Shown one piece after another: positions 30,665 through 40,800 of a stretch of DNA of 64,000 nucleotides. Source of the DNA: Thermocatellispora tengchongensis (GTDB lineage: Bacteria > Actinomycetota > Actinomycetes > Streptosporangiales > Streptosporangiaceae); NCBI RefSeq assembly GCF_014202315.1, contig NZ_JACHGN010000008.1, positions 401,146 through 465,145 of the forward strand, given 5' to 3'. The notes below the pieces were generated by a model that ran no database searches, was not told the origin of the DNA, and was given only the letters and a program-made list of their open reading frames with translations. The position numbers and the translations under genes were made by a program. Positions within the stretch are counted from its first letter, which is position 1. Every line of letters begins with the position of its first letter.

Positions 30665-31984
30665 ATGCGGCTCTCCCAGAAGGTAAGGCTCCTTTCCGCA
30701 GTACTCGTGCCGATGCTCGCGCTGGCCGCCTGCTCGGGCGGCGGCGGCAGCAGCGCGGCCGACGGCGGCGCCGGCGGCGGCGAACAGGTGAAAATCACCG
30801 TCTGGAGCTGGGACGGCACCGTCGAGCGGGCCGTGCCCGGCTTCGAGGCCGCGAACCCGAACATCCAGGTCGAGGTCGTCAACGCGGGCTCGTCCCAGGA
30901 CGAGTACAAGGCGCTCGACAACGCCATCCAGGCCGGCTCCGGTGTGCCCGACCTGGTGATGTTCGAGTACTTCGCGGTGCCCTACTTCGCCATTCCCGGC
31001 AAGCTCACCGACCTCGGAGAGTTCGGCGTCGAGCGCCTGAAGAGCGACTACGTCCCGGCCGCGTGGAGCGACGTGACGGTCAACGGCAAGGTCTACGCGC
31101 TGCCGTCGGATTACGGGCCGTCGGCCATGTTCTACAACAAGGCCACTCTCGACAAGGCCGGCGTGAAGGAGCCCCCGGCCACGTGGGACGAGTACTACGA
31201 GGCCGCCAAGAAGGTGCGCGCGCTCGGCGACGACTACTACATCGCCCAGGACACCGGGGACATCTTCTTCCTGCTCTCGCTCATCTGGCAGGCCGGAGGC
31301 CGCCCGTTCAAGGTGAACGGCACCAAGGTGCGGATCGACTTCACCGATGCGGGCACGACCAAGGCCGTCGCCTTCTGGCAGAAGATGCTCGACGAGGACC
31401 TGATCAACACCAAGATCACCGGATGGTCCGATGACTGGAACCGGGCGCTCAACGACGGAACCCTCGCCACCCAGACCATGGGCGGCTGGCTGACCTCGAC
31501 GCTGCCGGAGCGGGCCCCGAAAGCGGCCGGTGACTTCAGGGTCGCCCTGATGCCGCAGTGGCAGGAGGGAGAGAAGGTCGGATCGGCGAACGGCGGAAGC
31601 TCCTTCGGCATCCCCGCCGCGGCCGAGCACAAGGAGGCGGCCTTCAAGTTCCTGGAGTACTTCACCCACGGCGGCGGTCTGTCGTCCCGTGTCGACGCCG
31701 GTGCCTTCGTGCCGAACACGTCGGTATTGGACAGCGAGAAGTTCCAGAGCGAGACCAACGAGTACTTCGGCGATCAGAAGGTCGGCTCCGTGCTGGCCGA
31801 GGCCACGCAGATCGTCGGGAGCGGCTGGCAGTACCCGCCGTTCTTCGAGTGGGCGCGCTCGATCTACGGCGACATCGCATCGCCGTACTACACCACGGGC
31901 CAGGGCTCACTCGCCCAGATCCTCGAAGAGTGGAAGCGGCGCTGCGTCCAGTACGGCAACGAGCAGGGCTTCGAGGTGAGCTAG
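30665..31984 (+). CDS. Sugar ABC transporter substrate-binding lipoprotein
   Basis: A 439-aa extracellular binding protein (family 1) with AGGAGAGG before the ATG. The lipoprotein signal is MRLSQKVRLL, then VPMLALAACSGGGG with the lipobox LAAC, followed by a Gly/Ser-rich spacer. The mature part shows VKITVWSWDGTVERAVPGFE, the conserved YALPSDYGPSAMFYNKATLD and WSDDWNRALNDGTLATQTMG. Its place before two permeases and a GH39 glycosidase suggests xylo-oligosaccharides or related plant sugars. The specificity cannot be read from sequence. Confidence 0.92.
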   Translation: MRLSQKVRLLSAVLVPMLALAACSGGGGSSAADGGAGGGEQVKITVWSWDGTVERAVPGFEAANPNIQVEVVNAGSSQDEYKALDNAIQAGSGVPDLVMFEYFAVPYFAIPGKLTDLGEFGVERLKSDYVPAAWSDVTVNGKVYALPSDYGPSAMFYNKATLDKAGVKEPPATWDEYYEAAKKVRALGDDYYIAQDTGDIFFLLSLIWQAGGRPFKVNGTKVRIDFTDAGTTKAVAFWQKMLDEDLINTKITGWSDDWNRALNDGTLATQTMGGWLTSTLPERAPKAAGDFRVALMPQWQEGEKVGSANGGSSFGIPAAAEHKEAAFKFLEYFTHGGGLSSRVDAGAFVPNTSVLDSEKFQSETNEYFGDQKVGSVLAEATQIVGSGWQYPPFFEWARSIYGDIASPYYTTGQGSLAQILEEWKRRCVQYGNEQGFEVS

Positions 31985-32063
31985 CGGTTTCCCGTCCGGG
32001 CGGAGGACCCATGTGCGGCGACGGCCGTCGCCGCACGTACCGCCCGCGAAGAAGCGAACCCTA

Positions 32064-32107
32064 GGCCACGCAACGGCCACGCAACGGCCACGCAACGGCC
32101 ACGCAAC
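32064..32107 (+). repeat. 11-bp tandem repeat x4
   Basis: Four exact copies of GGCCACGCAAC lie between the binding-protein stop and the RBS (GGAAGGAA) of the first permease. They may affect the intergenic mRNA structure and so the relative expression of the transporter parts. Confidence 0.92.
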
Positions 32108-32127
32108 GGATCGGAAGGAACACGGAC

Positions 32128-33081
32128 ATGGGCCTGGCACGCCGGTTCGACGTCACCGCTTCGGCCACGGCGTCGCCGGATGCGAGCCGGCATTCGGCAC
32201 CAACTCGCAAGCGGCGGAGGTCACAGATCGGACTGGCGTTCATCGCGCCCTTCGGGGTGCTGTTCACGCTCGTGTTCATCGTGCCCATCCTGTACGCCGC
32301 CTACCTCAGCCTCTTCCAGGAGAGGCTCCTCGGGGGCAACACCTTCGTCGGACTCGCCAACTACGGCAAGCTGGTCCAGGACCCGCAGTTCTGGGATGGA
32401 GTGGGGCGCGTCTTCCGGTTCACGCTCGTCCAGGTGCCGATCATGCTGATCCTCGCCATGGCGCTGGCGCTGGCGCTCGACTCCATGCGCCTGCACGGCA
32501 CCAGGTTCATGCGGGTGACGATCTTCCTTCCCTACGCGGTGCCGGCGATCGTGTCGACTCTCATGTGGGGATTCCTGCTGGGCGTCAAATACGGCCTGTT
32601 CGGCAGCCTCAACGACGCCTTGGGCACGGACTTCGACCCCTTCGCCCCCGACACCACGCTCATCTCCATCGGGGTGATGGTGACGTGGGCGTTCACCGGC
32701 TTCAACATGCTCATCTTCTACGCCGTGCTCAAGGCCGTCCCGCGCGAACTGTACGAGGCGGCCGCGATCGACGGGGCGAACGAGTTCCAGATCGTCCGCG
32801 CGGTCAAGCTGCCGGCGCTGCGCGGGTCCCTGGTCGTCACGGTCATCTTCTCGATCATCGGCACGTTCCAGATGTTCAACGAGCCGCAGATCCTGCCCAC
32901 GATGGTGGCCAACAGCGGGGTCACCACCTACTACACGCCCAACCTGTACGCGTACAACCTGGCGTTCACCGGGTCCCAGCAGGGCTACGCCGCGGCACTC
33001 GCGCTCGTCATGGCGGCGATCACGATCGCCGTCGCCTACGCCGTTCAGATCAGGGGATTGAGGAATGCATCCGACAAGTAG
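32128..33081 (+). CDS. Sugar ABC transporter permease 1 (MalF-like)
   Basis: A 317-aa inner-membrane protein with about six TM helices after a 30-residue hydrophilic start. The EAA loop that contacts the ATPase is YEAAAIDGANEFQIVRAVKL followed by PALRGSL. The N-terminal SQIGLAFIAPFGVLFTLVFI and FVGLANYGKLVQDPQFWDGV are typical of the MalF/UgpA group. It pairs with the next gene, which it overlaps by 17 bp. Confidence 0.93.
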   Translation: MGLARRFDVTASATASPDASRHSAPTRKRRRSQIGLAFIAPFGVLFTLVFIVPILYAAYLSLFQERLLGGNTFVGLANYGKLVQDPQFWDGVGRVFRFTLVQVPIMLILAMALALALDSMRLHGTRFMRVTIFLPYAVPAIVSTLMWGFLLGVKYGLFGSLNDALGTDFDPFAPDTTLISIGVMVTWAFTGFNMLIFYAVLKAVPRELYEAAAIDGANEFQIVRAVKLPALRGSLVVTVIFSIIGTFQMFNEPQILPTMVANSGVTTYYTPNLYAYNLAFTGSQQGYAAALALVMAAITIAVAYAVQIRGLRNASDK

Positions 33082-34006
33082 CCTGCCCGCCGAGGCCGGG
33101 AAAGCCCTCAGCACGCCGGCCCGCCGTTCCCGCCGCGGCCACCGGCTCTACACGCTGGACAATCCCAGGAAGAGCGCCACCCTCACCGTGATGACGGGCC
33201 TGTTCACCCTGTACTGCCTGCTGCCGCTCGTTTGGCTGGTCATCAACGCGACCAAGTCACAGGCCGACTTCGTGTCGTCGTTCGGGCTCGCGCCCGGTCG
33301 CGAGTTCGCCCTCTGGGACAACATCGTGGAGGTGTTCCGGTACCAGGACGGGATCTTCTCCCGGTGGCTGCTCAACACCGTCGTCTACGTCGTCCTGGGC
33401 GCGACCGTCTCGACCTTTCTGGCCGCCCTCGGCGGATACGCCCTGGCGAACCTGGACTTCAGAGGCAAGCGGGTGTTCCTCTTCGTCGTACTGGGCTCGA
33501 TCTCGGTCCCCGGCATCGCCCTGGCGATCCCGCAGTTCCTGCTGTTCGCCCAGCTCGGCATGACCAACACCCCGTGGGCGGTTCTCATCCCGTCCTTCAT
33601 CAACCCGTTCGGGCTGTACCTGATGTGGGTGTTCACCGCCGAAGCCGTGCCGACCGGCCTGCTGGAGGCCGCGAAGATCGACGGCGCCGGGGAGTTCAGG
33701 ACCTTTTTCCAGATCGCGCTCCCGCTGCTCGCACCGGCCAGCGTGACGGTCCTGCTGTTCTCGTTCGTGTCCATCTGGAACAACTACTTCCTGCCGTTGA
33801 TCATGCTCAAGGATCCCGACTGGTATCCGCTGACCATCGGCATCAACCAGTGGAACAAGCTGGGCTCGACGGCCGGGAACGGCGCGCTCATCCAGAACCT
33901 TGTGATCACCTCCGCGCTGCTGACCATCGTCCCGTTGATCATCGCGTTCCTCAGCCTGCAGCGGTACTGGCAGTCGGGCTTGTCGCTGGGCGCCGTCAAG
34001 GGCTAG
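33065..34006 (+). CDS. Sugar ABC transporter permease 2 (MalG-like)
   Basis: A 313-aa inner-membrane protein with six TM helices. The EAA loop reads LLEAAKIDGAGEFRTFFQIA followed by LPLLAPASV. The C-terminus is the usual LQRYWQSGLSLGAVKG. No ATPase gene follows; in actinomycetes a shared ATPase of the MsiK type encoded elsewhere energises several such transporters. This is expected here by family knowledge and not seen in the window. Confidence 0.93.
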   Translation: MHPTSSLPAEAGKALSTPARRSRRGHRLYTLDNPRKSATLTVMTGLFTLYCLLPLVWLVINATKSQADFVSSFGLAPGREFALWDNIVEVFRYQDGIFSRWLLNTVVYVVLGATVSTFLAALGGYALANLDFRGKRVFLFVVLGSISVPGIALAIPQFLLFAQLGMTNTPWAVLIPSFINPFGLYLMWVFTAEAVPTGLLEAAKIDGAGEFRTFFQIALPLLAPASVTVLLFSFVSIWNNYFLPLIMLKDPDWYPLTIGINQWNKLGSTAGNGALIQNLVITSALLTIVPLIIAFLSLQRYWQSGLSLGAVKG

Positions 34007-34062
34007 CGCCGCCCGCCCCTTTCCCATCCCCTTGAACGATTTTCGTGAAGAGAAGTGAGGCC

Positions 34063-35703
34063 ATGAAGAGCGAACCCCGGTTCCGGATCGACGGCGAGCC
34101 GCGCGACGAGAGCGCGCTCCCGCACATCTGGAGCAGGTGTATCGGCGCCGGGCGGGCGAACGAAGCCTTGCGTGCGGACTGGCGGCAGCAATTCGCCGAG
34201 GCCGTCGCCACATTCGGAGTCCAGTACGTCCGCTTTCACGGCGTCTTTCATGACGACATGTTCGTATACCGGGAGAGCTACGGCGGCGGCTTCGGCCCGA
34301 ACGCGCCCCTTGCCGCGCCCAAGCACACCTTCGGCTACGTGAACAAGGTGTTCGACTTCCTGGTCGAGTGCGGTGTCCGTCCCTTCGTCGAGCTGGGCTT
34401 CATGCCGCGCGAGCTGGCGACCGCGACCGAGACCGTGTTCTGGTGGGGCGCCCACTGCAGCCCGCCCAAGGACATGGCGCGCTGGGTCGAACTGGTCACG
34501 AGGTCGGTCGAGCACTGGATCGACCGGTACGGGCTCGACGAGGTGCGGGAATGGCGCTTCGAGGTGTGGAACGAGCCCAACCTGGTCCCCCACTTCTGGA
34601 CCGGGACGAAGACGGAGTACTTCGAGCTCTACGAGCAGACCGTGCGAGCGATCAAGAAGATCGACCCCGAGTTGAAGGTCGGCGGGCCCGCGACGAGCGT
34701 CTTCGTGCCCGACGACCGCTACAAGGGCGAGGTCGAGGACCGCTCCGCGATGCACGAGACGGCCGCCGCCACGAACGTGGACGCGCTCGACTGGCGCCCG
34801 GTGTGGATCGAGGAGTTCATCGCCTGGTGCGCCGAGCGCGAGCTCCCGATCGACTTCATCTCGACCCACCTCTATCCCACCGACTTCGCCTATGGCGCCG
34901 ACGGCGAGAGCGTGCAGATAACCCGGTACGCCGACGCCACGTTCGACGACCTCACCCTGCTGCGCAAGCTCGTGCAGAACAGCGCGTACCCCGACGCGGA
35001 GATCCACATCACCGAGTGGTCGACGTCGCCGTCGTCCCGCGACTTCATCCACGACACGCTGTTCGCGGCGACCTCCATCACGCGGTCGTACCTGAAGTGC
35101 GCGACCCTCGCCGACTCGATCTCCTACTGGACCTTCACCGACGTGTTCGAAGAGGGAGGCGCCGGGATCGGACCGTTCCACGGCGGGTTCGGCCTGGTGA
35201 ACGAGGACGGCATCCACAAGCCCACGTTCCACGCCTTCACGATGCTGGAACGGCTCGGCGACCGCCTGCTCCTCGCGACGTCCGACGGGGTCGTGACCCG
35301 TGACAGCCGGACGTCGGCCGTGTCGGCGGTCTTCTTCAACTACCCCGAGGACATGGCCCTGAGGGGCGTCGGCTCGGCCGGCTCGTACGCGGCGACACGC
35401 GCGTTGGCCGAGATGGGACCGAGCCGGAGGATCCACCACTCGATCGCCGGACTGCAACCCGGCACCACGTTCCTCGTCGAGATCGTGGACTGGGAGCACG
35501 GAAACCCCGCCGAGGCCTGGTACAGGCTCGGCTCCCCCCTCAACCTCTCCAGGGCCGAGACCGAGTACCTGAGCAGGGTCGCCGACTCGCTCCTCAGATT
35601 CACACTGACCGTGCCCGACAACGGCGTGCTGGACCTCGATGTCGAACTCGCACCCTGGGCGGTGATGTCACTGTGGCAGTCAAGGCCGGCCGTCAGGCGC
35701 TGA
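34063..35703 (+). CDS. GH39 family glycoside hydrolase, probable beta-xylosidase
   Basis: A 546-aa cytosolic enzyme without a signal peptide. The ATG at 34063 has AGTGAGG; an upstream GTG is weaker. The (beta/alpha)8 barrel carries the family's catalytic pair: acid/base Glu171 in FEVWNEPNLVP and nucleophile Glu318 in IHITEWSTSPSSRD. Other typical parts are VQYVRFHGVFHDDMFVYRE near the start and ISYWTFTDVFEEGG. A C-terminal beta domain ends LDVELAPWAVMSLW. It would hydrolyse xylobiose-like sugars imported by the ABC transporter; GH39 also contains alpha-iduronidases and other xylosidase-type activities. It is the last gene of the LacI-controlled operon. Confidence 0.9.
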   Translation: MKSEPRFRIDGEPRDESALPHIWSRCIGAGRANEALRADWRQQFAEAVATFGVQYVRFHGVFHDDMFVYRESYGGGFGPNAPLAAPKHTFGYVNKVFDFLVECGVRPFVELGFMPRELATATETVFWWGAHCSPPKDMARWVELVTRSVEHWIDRYGLDEVREWRFEVWNEPNLVPHFWTGTKTEYFELYEQTVRAIKKIDPELKVGGPATSVFVPDDRYKGEVEDRSAMHETAAATNVDALDWRPVWIEEFIAWCAERELPIDFISTHLYPTDFAYGADGESVQITRYADATFDDLTLLRKLVQNSAYPDAEIHITEWSTSPSSRDFIHDTLFAATSITRSYLKCATLADSISYWTFTDVFEEGGAGIGPFHGGFGLVNEDGIHKPTFHAFTMLERLGDRLLLATSDGVVTRDSRTSAVSAVFFNYPEDMALRGVGSAGSYAATRALAEMGPSRRIHHSIAGLQPGTTFLVEIVDWEHGNPAEAWYRLGSPLNLSRAETEYLSRVADSLLRFTLTVPDNGVLDLDVELAPWAVMSLWQSRPAVRR

Positions 35704-35789
35704 CGCCGCCCTCACAGCGGGCGCCGCGCCACGGAGACCGCTCCTCAGCGCCGGGGTCGTGCCGCATCCGGCGGTCGTCCCACGAGCGC

Positions 35790-35960
35790 CGAGCCCTCGC
35801 CTTCGCGCTGGGCGTTCCGCTCTGTGACCGCACCCAGACGCTCGTGGTGTAGCTCCTGTCGTTGGTGAGCTCGGCGGTCACGCCCTTGGTGGCGCCGCTC
35901 GATGACGCCGTGCGCCCGGTGATGGACAGCGCTCTCGCGCGCCGTCACCGGGCAGGTGAC
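35790..35960 (-). pseudogene. CBM4_9 carbohydrate-binding module relic
   Basis: Reading the minus strand downward from about 35945 gives ALSITGRTASSSGATKGVTA, ELTNDRSYTTSVWVRSQSGT, PSAKAR. This is the unmistakable core of a CBM4_9 module found at the end of secreted xylanases. Upstream sequence (PTVTCPVTARES) continues it only with frame changes, and downstream it turns into unrelated sequence. No catalytic domain is left. The relic lies next to the xyloside operon, so a xylanase-type gene was probably lost here. The rest of 35704-36166 shows no gene. Confidence 0.7.
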
Positions 35961-36166
35961 CGTGGGCCACATCCGCCGGCCACCGGTGGCCGGCACGGTG
36001 GGTGGCCGGCACGGTGCAGGTCCCCACCAGCGTGCCGTTGACGCCGTCGAGGCGACATCCCGGCGGGCCGCAGCCGCTCGTGGCACTCCCGGAGGCGCCA
36101 CCTGGCGGAGGCTGCCTGCGCATCGACCACCGCGCGACGAGGGCTCGGCGGACCTGAGATCCAGCA

Positions 36167-36981
36167 ATGGAAGAGACCGCAGCCGACGACCGCGGCCGAG
36201 GGGCGCCGCGCTCGCGCGGCGGCACAGGCACCTTCTTGCTGGCCGTGCTCGCCTCCGCCAGCGGCACGTTGATCAGCGACCGTTGCACGCGGGGGCAACG
36301 CCCCGGCTGCTCGGTGCGGTGGCCGGGGCGTTCATCCCGCCGCTGATCGCGGTCGCGGGCCCGTTCCACCGCCTGCGGGCCGGGGCCGGTGTGCTGGTGG
36401 CGGTGCTCGCGCCGGCCACGACCTACAGCGGCCTGACGGTCACCGATCTCGTGGCGCGGGGGCGGGTCGTGTTCTTCGCGGCGATACCCGCGCCGTGGAA
36501 CGCTCCAGAAGAGGAGCCCCCGCCATCGCGGTCCCGGCCTCGCGGCCCGCAGGTGAAGGTCACGCCGGCGGAGCTGGCCTGCACGCTCGACGGCTGTGAC
36601 GCCGACATCCGCATCGTCAGCACGGGCCGGGTGCCGCTCAAGATCGGCGAGATCGGGTTCGAGGACGGCAACGGCAAGCACTTCGAGATCGACCGGAGCT
36701 GCGTCGGCATGGTGCTGCGTAAGGGGGAGGAGTGCGCGTTCACCCTCGCGTACACCACGCCTCCGGCCTCGGGTGAGACGGTACACGCCCAGCTCGTCAT
36801 CCACCAGAGCGTGATCGACCCGCCGCTGCCCAGCTACGTCGATGTCACCGCGACGGGCGCGCCGTCGCCCCCTTCCGATCTGTCGCCGGATGTGGAGCAG
36901 GAGCCCCAGCAGCCCACGGACGAGCCCATATCGAACTCCTCCCTTGAGGACCCGCCCTCCGACGGCCTCGTCTTCGAATGA
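36167..36981 (+). pseudogene. Membrane protein with HYDIN-like ('choice-of-anchor') domain, frameshifted
   Basis: An ATG at 36167 opens METAADD-like sequence (MEETAADDRGRGAPRSRGG) and a TM helix (TGTFLLAVLASASGTLISD). This frame then ends in noise. Around 36285 coding sense moves to another frame: LLGAVAGAFIPPLIAVAGPF, a second TM (GAGVLVAVLAPATTY) and an extracellular immunoglobulin-like domain (VKVTPAELACTLDGCDADIR, CVGMVLRKGEECAFTLAYTT, VDVTATGAP) with paired cysteines. An acidic Ser/Pro tail ends at 36981. Either the gene is broken by a one-base indel or the sequence has an error there. The function is unknown. Confidence 0.6.
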
Positions 36982-37589
36982 GCTCACAGTTCGCGGCCGA
37001 AGCCGGGTGCGCGCCCGCGCGACGGCCTCACTGTGGCCGGCGGCGTGGAGAACGAGCGGGCGTGCCTTCGGCCGTGCTCTGCGACAGCCTCCTCTATGAG
37101 CGGGGCAGGGTTCCGGACATGCCGATCTGTACGCTCGCGCTCTGGAGAAGTCCCCTCCCGGCACCATTCCACCATCGAGTGGATCAACGGTGCCGGCCTG
37201 CGCGATAAATGGCGTCCGCTCTTGGTGCCGGCACACCCTGCTCCGAGCCGTCGAAACGGAGAATCTCCGGCCCTTCATCGAAAAGTCGCGCTTGATGTCA
37301 TAGGCGGAGACCGGAAATATGGGCATCATGGCCGTGGAAGTGAATCGCGGGGCGGTTCGATCGCCACACCGGCGGCACGGAATGCGCAGCAAAGATCGAC
37401 CGGCCGCTCCGTCATGCTTGCTGCCGGCCGTGAACGACATCAGGTGATGCGGCGCCGGGGGGTCTCCATCGCCTGACCGGCACCGTACTATGGGCCCGCA
37501 CCATGTCGCATCCAGGGGAATCAGGCCCGCACGACTACGTTCAACGGGGCCACATCTTGTCGAACACTCACTGAATGGAGCGGGCCGTG

Positions 37590-37618
37590 TTCAACTGCTG
37601 AGAGTACACAGTTGAACG
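37590..37618. promoter_or_regulatory. Inverted repeat 1 upstream of PKS (GTTCAAC family)
   Basis: GTTCAACTG-N11-CAGTTGAAC, perfect 9-bp arms. A lone GTTCAAC half-site also lies at 37540-37546. Confidence 0.65.
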
Positions 37619-37653
37619 CCGTCGTCCCGCCGGCGCGCGTATTCACCCGGGTC

Positions 37654-37708
37654 CTCGGCGACCTTGTTCAACCGGGTAATTCCTCAGTTGAACAAGGGTC
37701 GCCGAGGT
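37654..37708. promoter_or_regulatory. Inverted repeat 2 upstream of PKS (GTTCAAC family)
   Basis: Arms CCTCGGCGACCTTGTTCAAC and its complement (one bulged base) around a 14-nt loop. The inner ends are again GTTCAAC...GTTGAAC, spaced as in repeat 1 within one base. There is no U-tract, so an operator pair is preferred over a terminator. Confidence 0.65.
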
Positions 37709-37746
37709 AGGTTGCGTGGCTTCTGCCGCACGGTTAGCATCCCTGT

Positions 37747-37765
37747 CGAACGTGATTCACGTTCG
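37747..37765. promoter_or_regulatory. Inverted repeat 3 upstream of PKS
   Basis: CGAACGTG-ATT-CACGTTCG, perfect 8-bp arms, 134 bp before the PKS start; a separate sequence family from repeats 1 and 2. Confidence 0.6.
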
Positions 37766-37898
37766 GTCGTATCTCTGGTTTCTCGCGAAGATGTTGTCGC
37801 ATTTGTGGATATTGTTTCAGTGGCGTTGAGCCGCTCCGTCCGCTCCACGGCGGGGTCATGGGAAAGCTCATGTCGAGCGATCAGGGAATGGCGACTGA

Positions 37899-40800
37899 AT
37901 GTCTAACGAGGAAAAGCTCCGCGATTACCTGAAGCTGGTGACCGCCAATCTCCAGCAGACGCGCCGCCGTCTGCGCGAGGTGGAGGAACAGAGTCAGGAG
38001 CCGATCGCGATCATCGGCATGGGCTGCCGGTTCCCCGGTGGAGTGCAGGCCCCGGAGGACCTGTGGGAGCTGCTGACGGCGGGCACCGACGCCGTCTGCG
38101 GGCTCCCGGGCACTCGCGGCTGGGACCTTGACGCCCTGTACGACCCCGACCCGGCCCATCCCGGGACGTCGCACGTGCGCTCGGGCGGATTCGTCCACGA
38201 CGCGGGGGATTTCGATCCCGGGTTCTTCGGGATCAGCCCGCGCGAGGCCCTGGCCATGGACCCGCAGCAGCGGCTCCTGCTGGAGACCTCGTGGGAGGCT
38301 CTGGAGCGGGCCGGGATCGAGCCCGGGTCACTGCGAGGCTCGTCCACCGGCGTGTTCGCCGGCGCCAGTATCTCCGGTTACGGCAGCGCCCTCCAGGACG
38401 GCGACGGCAGCCTGGAGAGCCACCTCCTCACCGGCACCGCCAACAGCGTCATCTCCGGCCGGGTGGCCTTCAGCTTCGGCTTCGAGGGCCCGGCCGTCTC
38501 GGTGGACACGGCCTGCTCGTCCTCCCTGGTCGCCCTGCACCTCGCCGTCAAGGCCCTGCGCTCCGGCGAGTGCGGCCTGGCCCTGGCCGGGGCCGTGACC
38601 GTCCTGGCCAGCCCCACCTGGTTCGTCTGGGGCAGCCGGCAACTGGGGCTCGCCCCCGACGGGCGGTGCAAGCCGTTCTCGGCCGCCGCCGACGGCATGG
38701 GGCTGGCCGAGGGCGCGGGCATGCTCGTGCTCGAACGGCTCTCCGACGCCCGCCGGCACGGGCACGAGGTTCTCGCCGTGATCCGGGGCAGCGCCGTGAA
38801 CCAGGACGGCGCCTCCAACGGACTGACGGCCCCCAACGGGCCCTCCCAGCAGCGCGTGATCCAGGCGGCGCTGGCCGCCGCCGGGTTGACCCCGGCAGAC
38901 ATCGACGCGGTCGAGGCACACGGCACCGGCACGGAGCTGGGCGACCCGATCGAGGCGCAGGCGCTCCTGGCCGCCTACGGGCACAACCGCGACCCTGAGC
39001 GGCCGCTGTGGGTCGGCTCGGTGAAGTCCAACATCGGCCACACCCAGGCCGCCGCCGGGATGGCCGGACTGATCAAGATGGTGCTGGCCCTGCGGCACGG
39101 CGTCCTGCCGCGCACCCTGCACGTCGATGAACCGACCCCGCACGTGGACTGGTCCGGCGGGGTGCGGCTGCTGAGCGAGGCGGTCGGCTGGCCCGCCGGT
39201 GACCGGCCGCGCCGGGCGGGGGTGTCTTCGTTCGGGATGAGTGGCACCAACGCGCACGTCATTCTGGAGGAGGACCCGGCCGCGGAGGAGAACCCGGCGG
39301 AGGACGCCGGCGAGCCGGCCGCCGCGGCCGAGGAAGCCCCGGCCCTGCCGGTGCTGAGGGGGGCTCCGGCCGCCTGGCTGGTGTCGAGCCGGTCCGCCGC
39401 CGGGCTGCCGGCTCAGGCCCGGCGGCTCGCCGCGTTCCTGGCGAGCAGGTCCGGCGCGGAGCAGGCCGGCGACACCGGCCCTGCCGGCCCCGCCGATGAG
39501 GTCACCGATATCGGCTGGTCGCTGGCGACCACCCGGGCGACGTTCGAGCACCGCGCCGTGATCCTCGGCGCGGATCTCGGCGAGCTGACCTCCGGGCTGT
39601 CGGCGGTGGCCGCCGGCGATCCGGCCCCCGGGGTGGTGTCGGGGGTGGTTCCGCCCGGCGGCACCAGCCGGGTGGGCTTCCTGTTCGCCGGGCAGGGGGC
39701 GCAGCGGGCCGGGATGGGCCGGGAGCTGTACGCCGCGTCCCCGGTCTTCGCCTCGGTGTTCGACCAGGCGTGTGCCCTGCTGGAGGCCGAACTCGGGCTG
39801 CCGGTCCGGGAGGTCGTCCTGGGGGATGACGACGACGAGCGGGCGGATCAGACCGTCTACGCGCAGGCCGGGTTGTTCGCGGTGGAGGCCGGTCTGGTGG
39901 CCGTGCTGGCGGCGGCCGGGATCGTCCCGGACGCGGTGGCCGGTCATTCGGTGGGTGAGATCGCCGCGGCTCATGCCGCCGGGGTGCTGAGCCTGGCCGA
40001 TGCCTGCCGGCTGGTGGCGGCGCGGGGCCGGCTGATGCAGGCCCTGCCCGATGGCGGGGCGATGGCCGCCGTCGAGGCCACCGAGGCCGAGATGGCCGAG
40101 GCCCTGGACGGTCTGGACGGTGTGGAGCTGGCGGCCGTGAACGGCCCTTCGTCGGTGGTCGTCTCCGGTGACGCCGAGGCGGTCGATGGGCTGATCGAGG
40201 TCTGGCGGGAGCGGGGCCGGCGCGTACGCCGGCTGCGGGTCAGCCACGCGTTCCACTCGGCCCGGATGGACCCGGCGCTGGCCGAGCTGGACGCCGTGGC
40301 CGCCGGGCTGGACCACGGTGTCCCGGCGGTGACATGGGCGGGGGCCCTGACCGGAGAGCCGATCACCGCCCCCGATCCGGGCTACTGGACCGCGCAGGCC
40401 CGCCGGCCGGTGCGGTTCGCCGACGCCGTGACCACCCTGGCCGGTCAGGGCGTCTCGGTGTTCATCGAGATCGGCCCGGACACCACCCTGTCCGCGCTGG
40501 GGCAGGCCGCGCTGGCCGGTCCCGCCGCCGGCGACGGTGGCGAATCGGCGCCCGGCGCCGGCTTCATCCCGGTGCTGCGGCCGAGGACTCCCGTCCGGGA
40601 ATCCGTGCTGACCGCCTTCGCGCGTGCGCACGTCCGTGGCGTCGCGGTGAACTGGGCCGCCGTGCTCCCGCCCGGACGGCGGGTGGCGCTGCCGACGTAC
40701 GCCTTCGCGCGCCAGTGGTTCTGGGCCAAACCCGCAACGTCCGGCATCGCGACCGGAGAGGGCGCGAGCACCGAGGCGGAACGACGCTTCTGGGCGGCGG

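Larger units (their letters stand above)
36982..37898 (+). promoter_or_regulatory. 917-bp non-coding region upstream of the PKS genes
   Basis: No gene with coding character is visible on either strand. The right half is AT-richer than the surroundings and contains three inverted repeats, listed separately. This is the likely promoter/control region and left edge of the polyketide cluster. Confidence 0.7.

Noticed and set aside
35956..36280. Longer start (35956) for the HYDIN-like membrane protein
   Set aside because: Translation of this part is Arg/His-rich without coding character; the true N-terminus lies in another frame from 36167, and the CBM relic overlaps on the other strand.
37654..37708. 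Large hairpin before the PKS as a transcription terminator
   Set aside because: It lies about 670 bp after the last gene, has no U-tract, and its inner arms repeat the half-sites of the neighbouring inverted repeat; an operator is more likely, though not proven.
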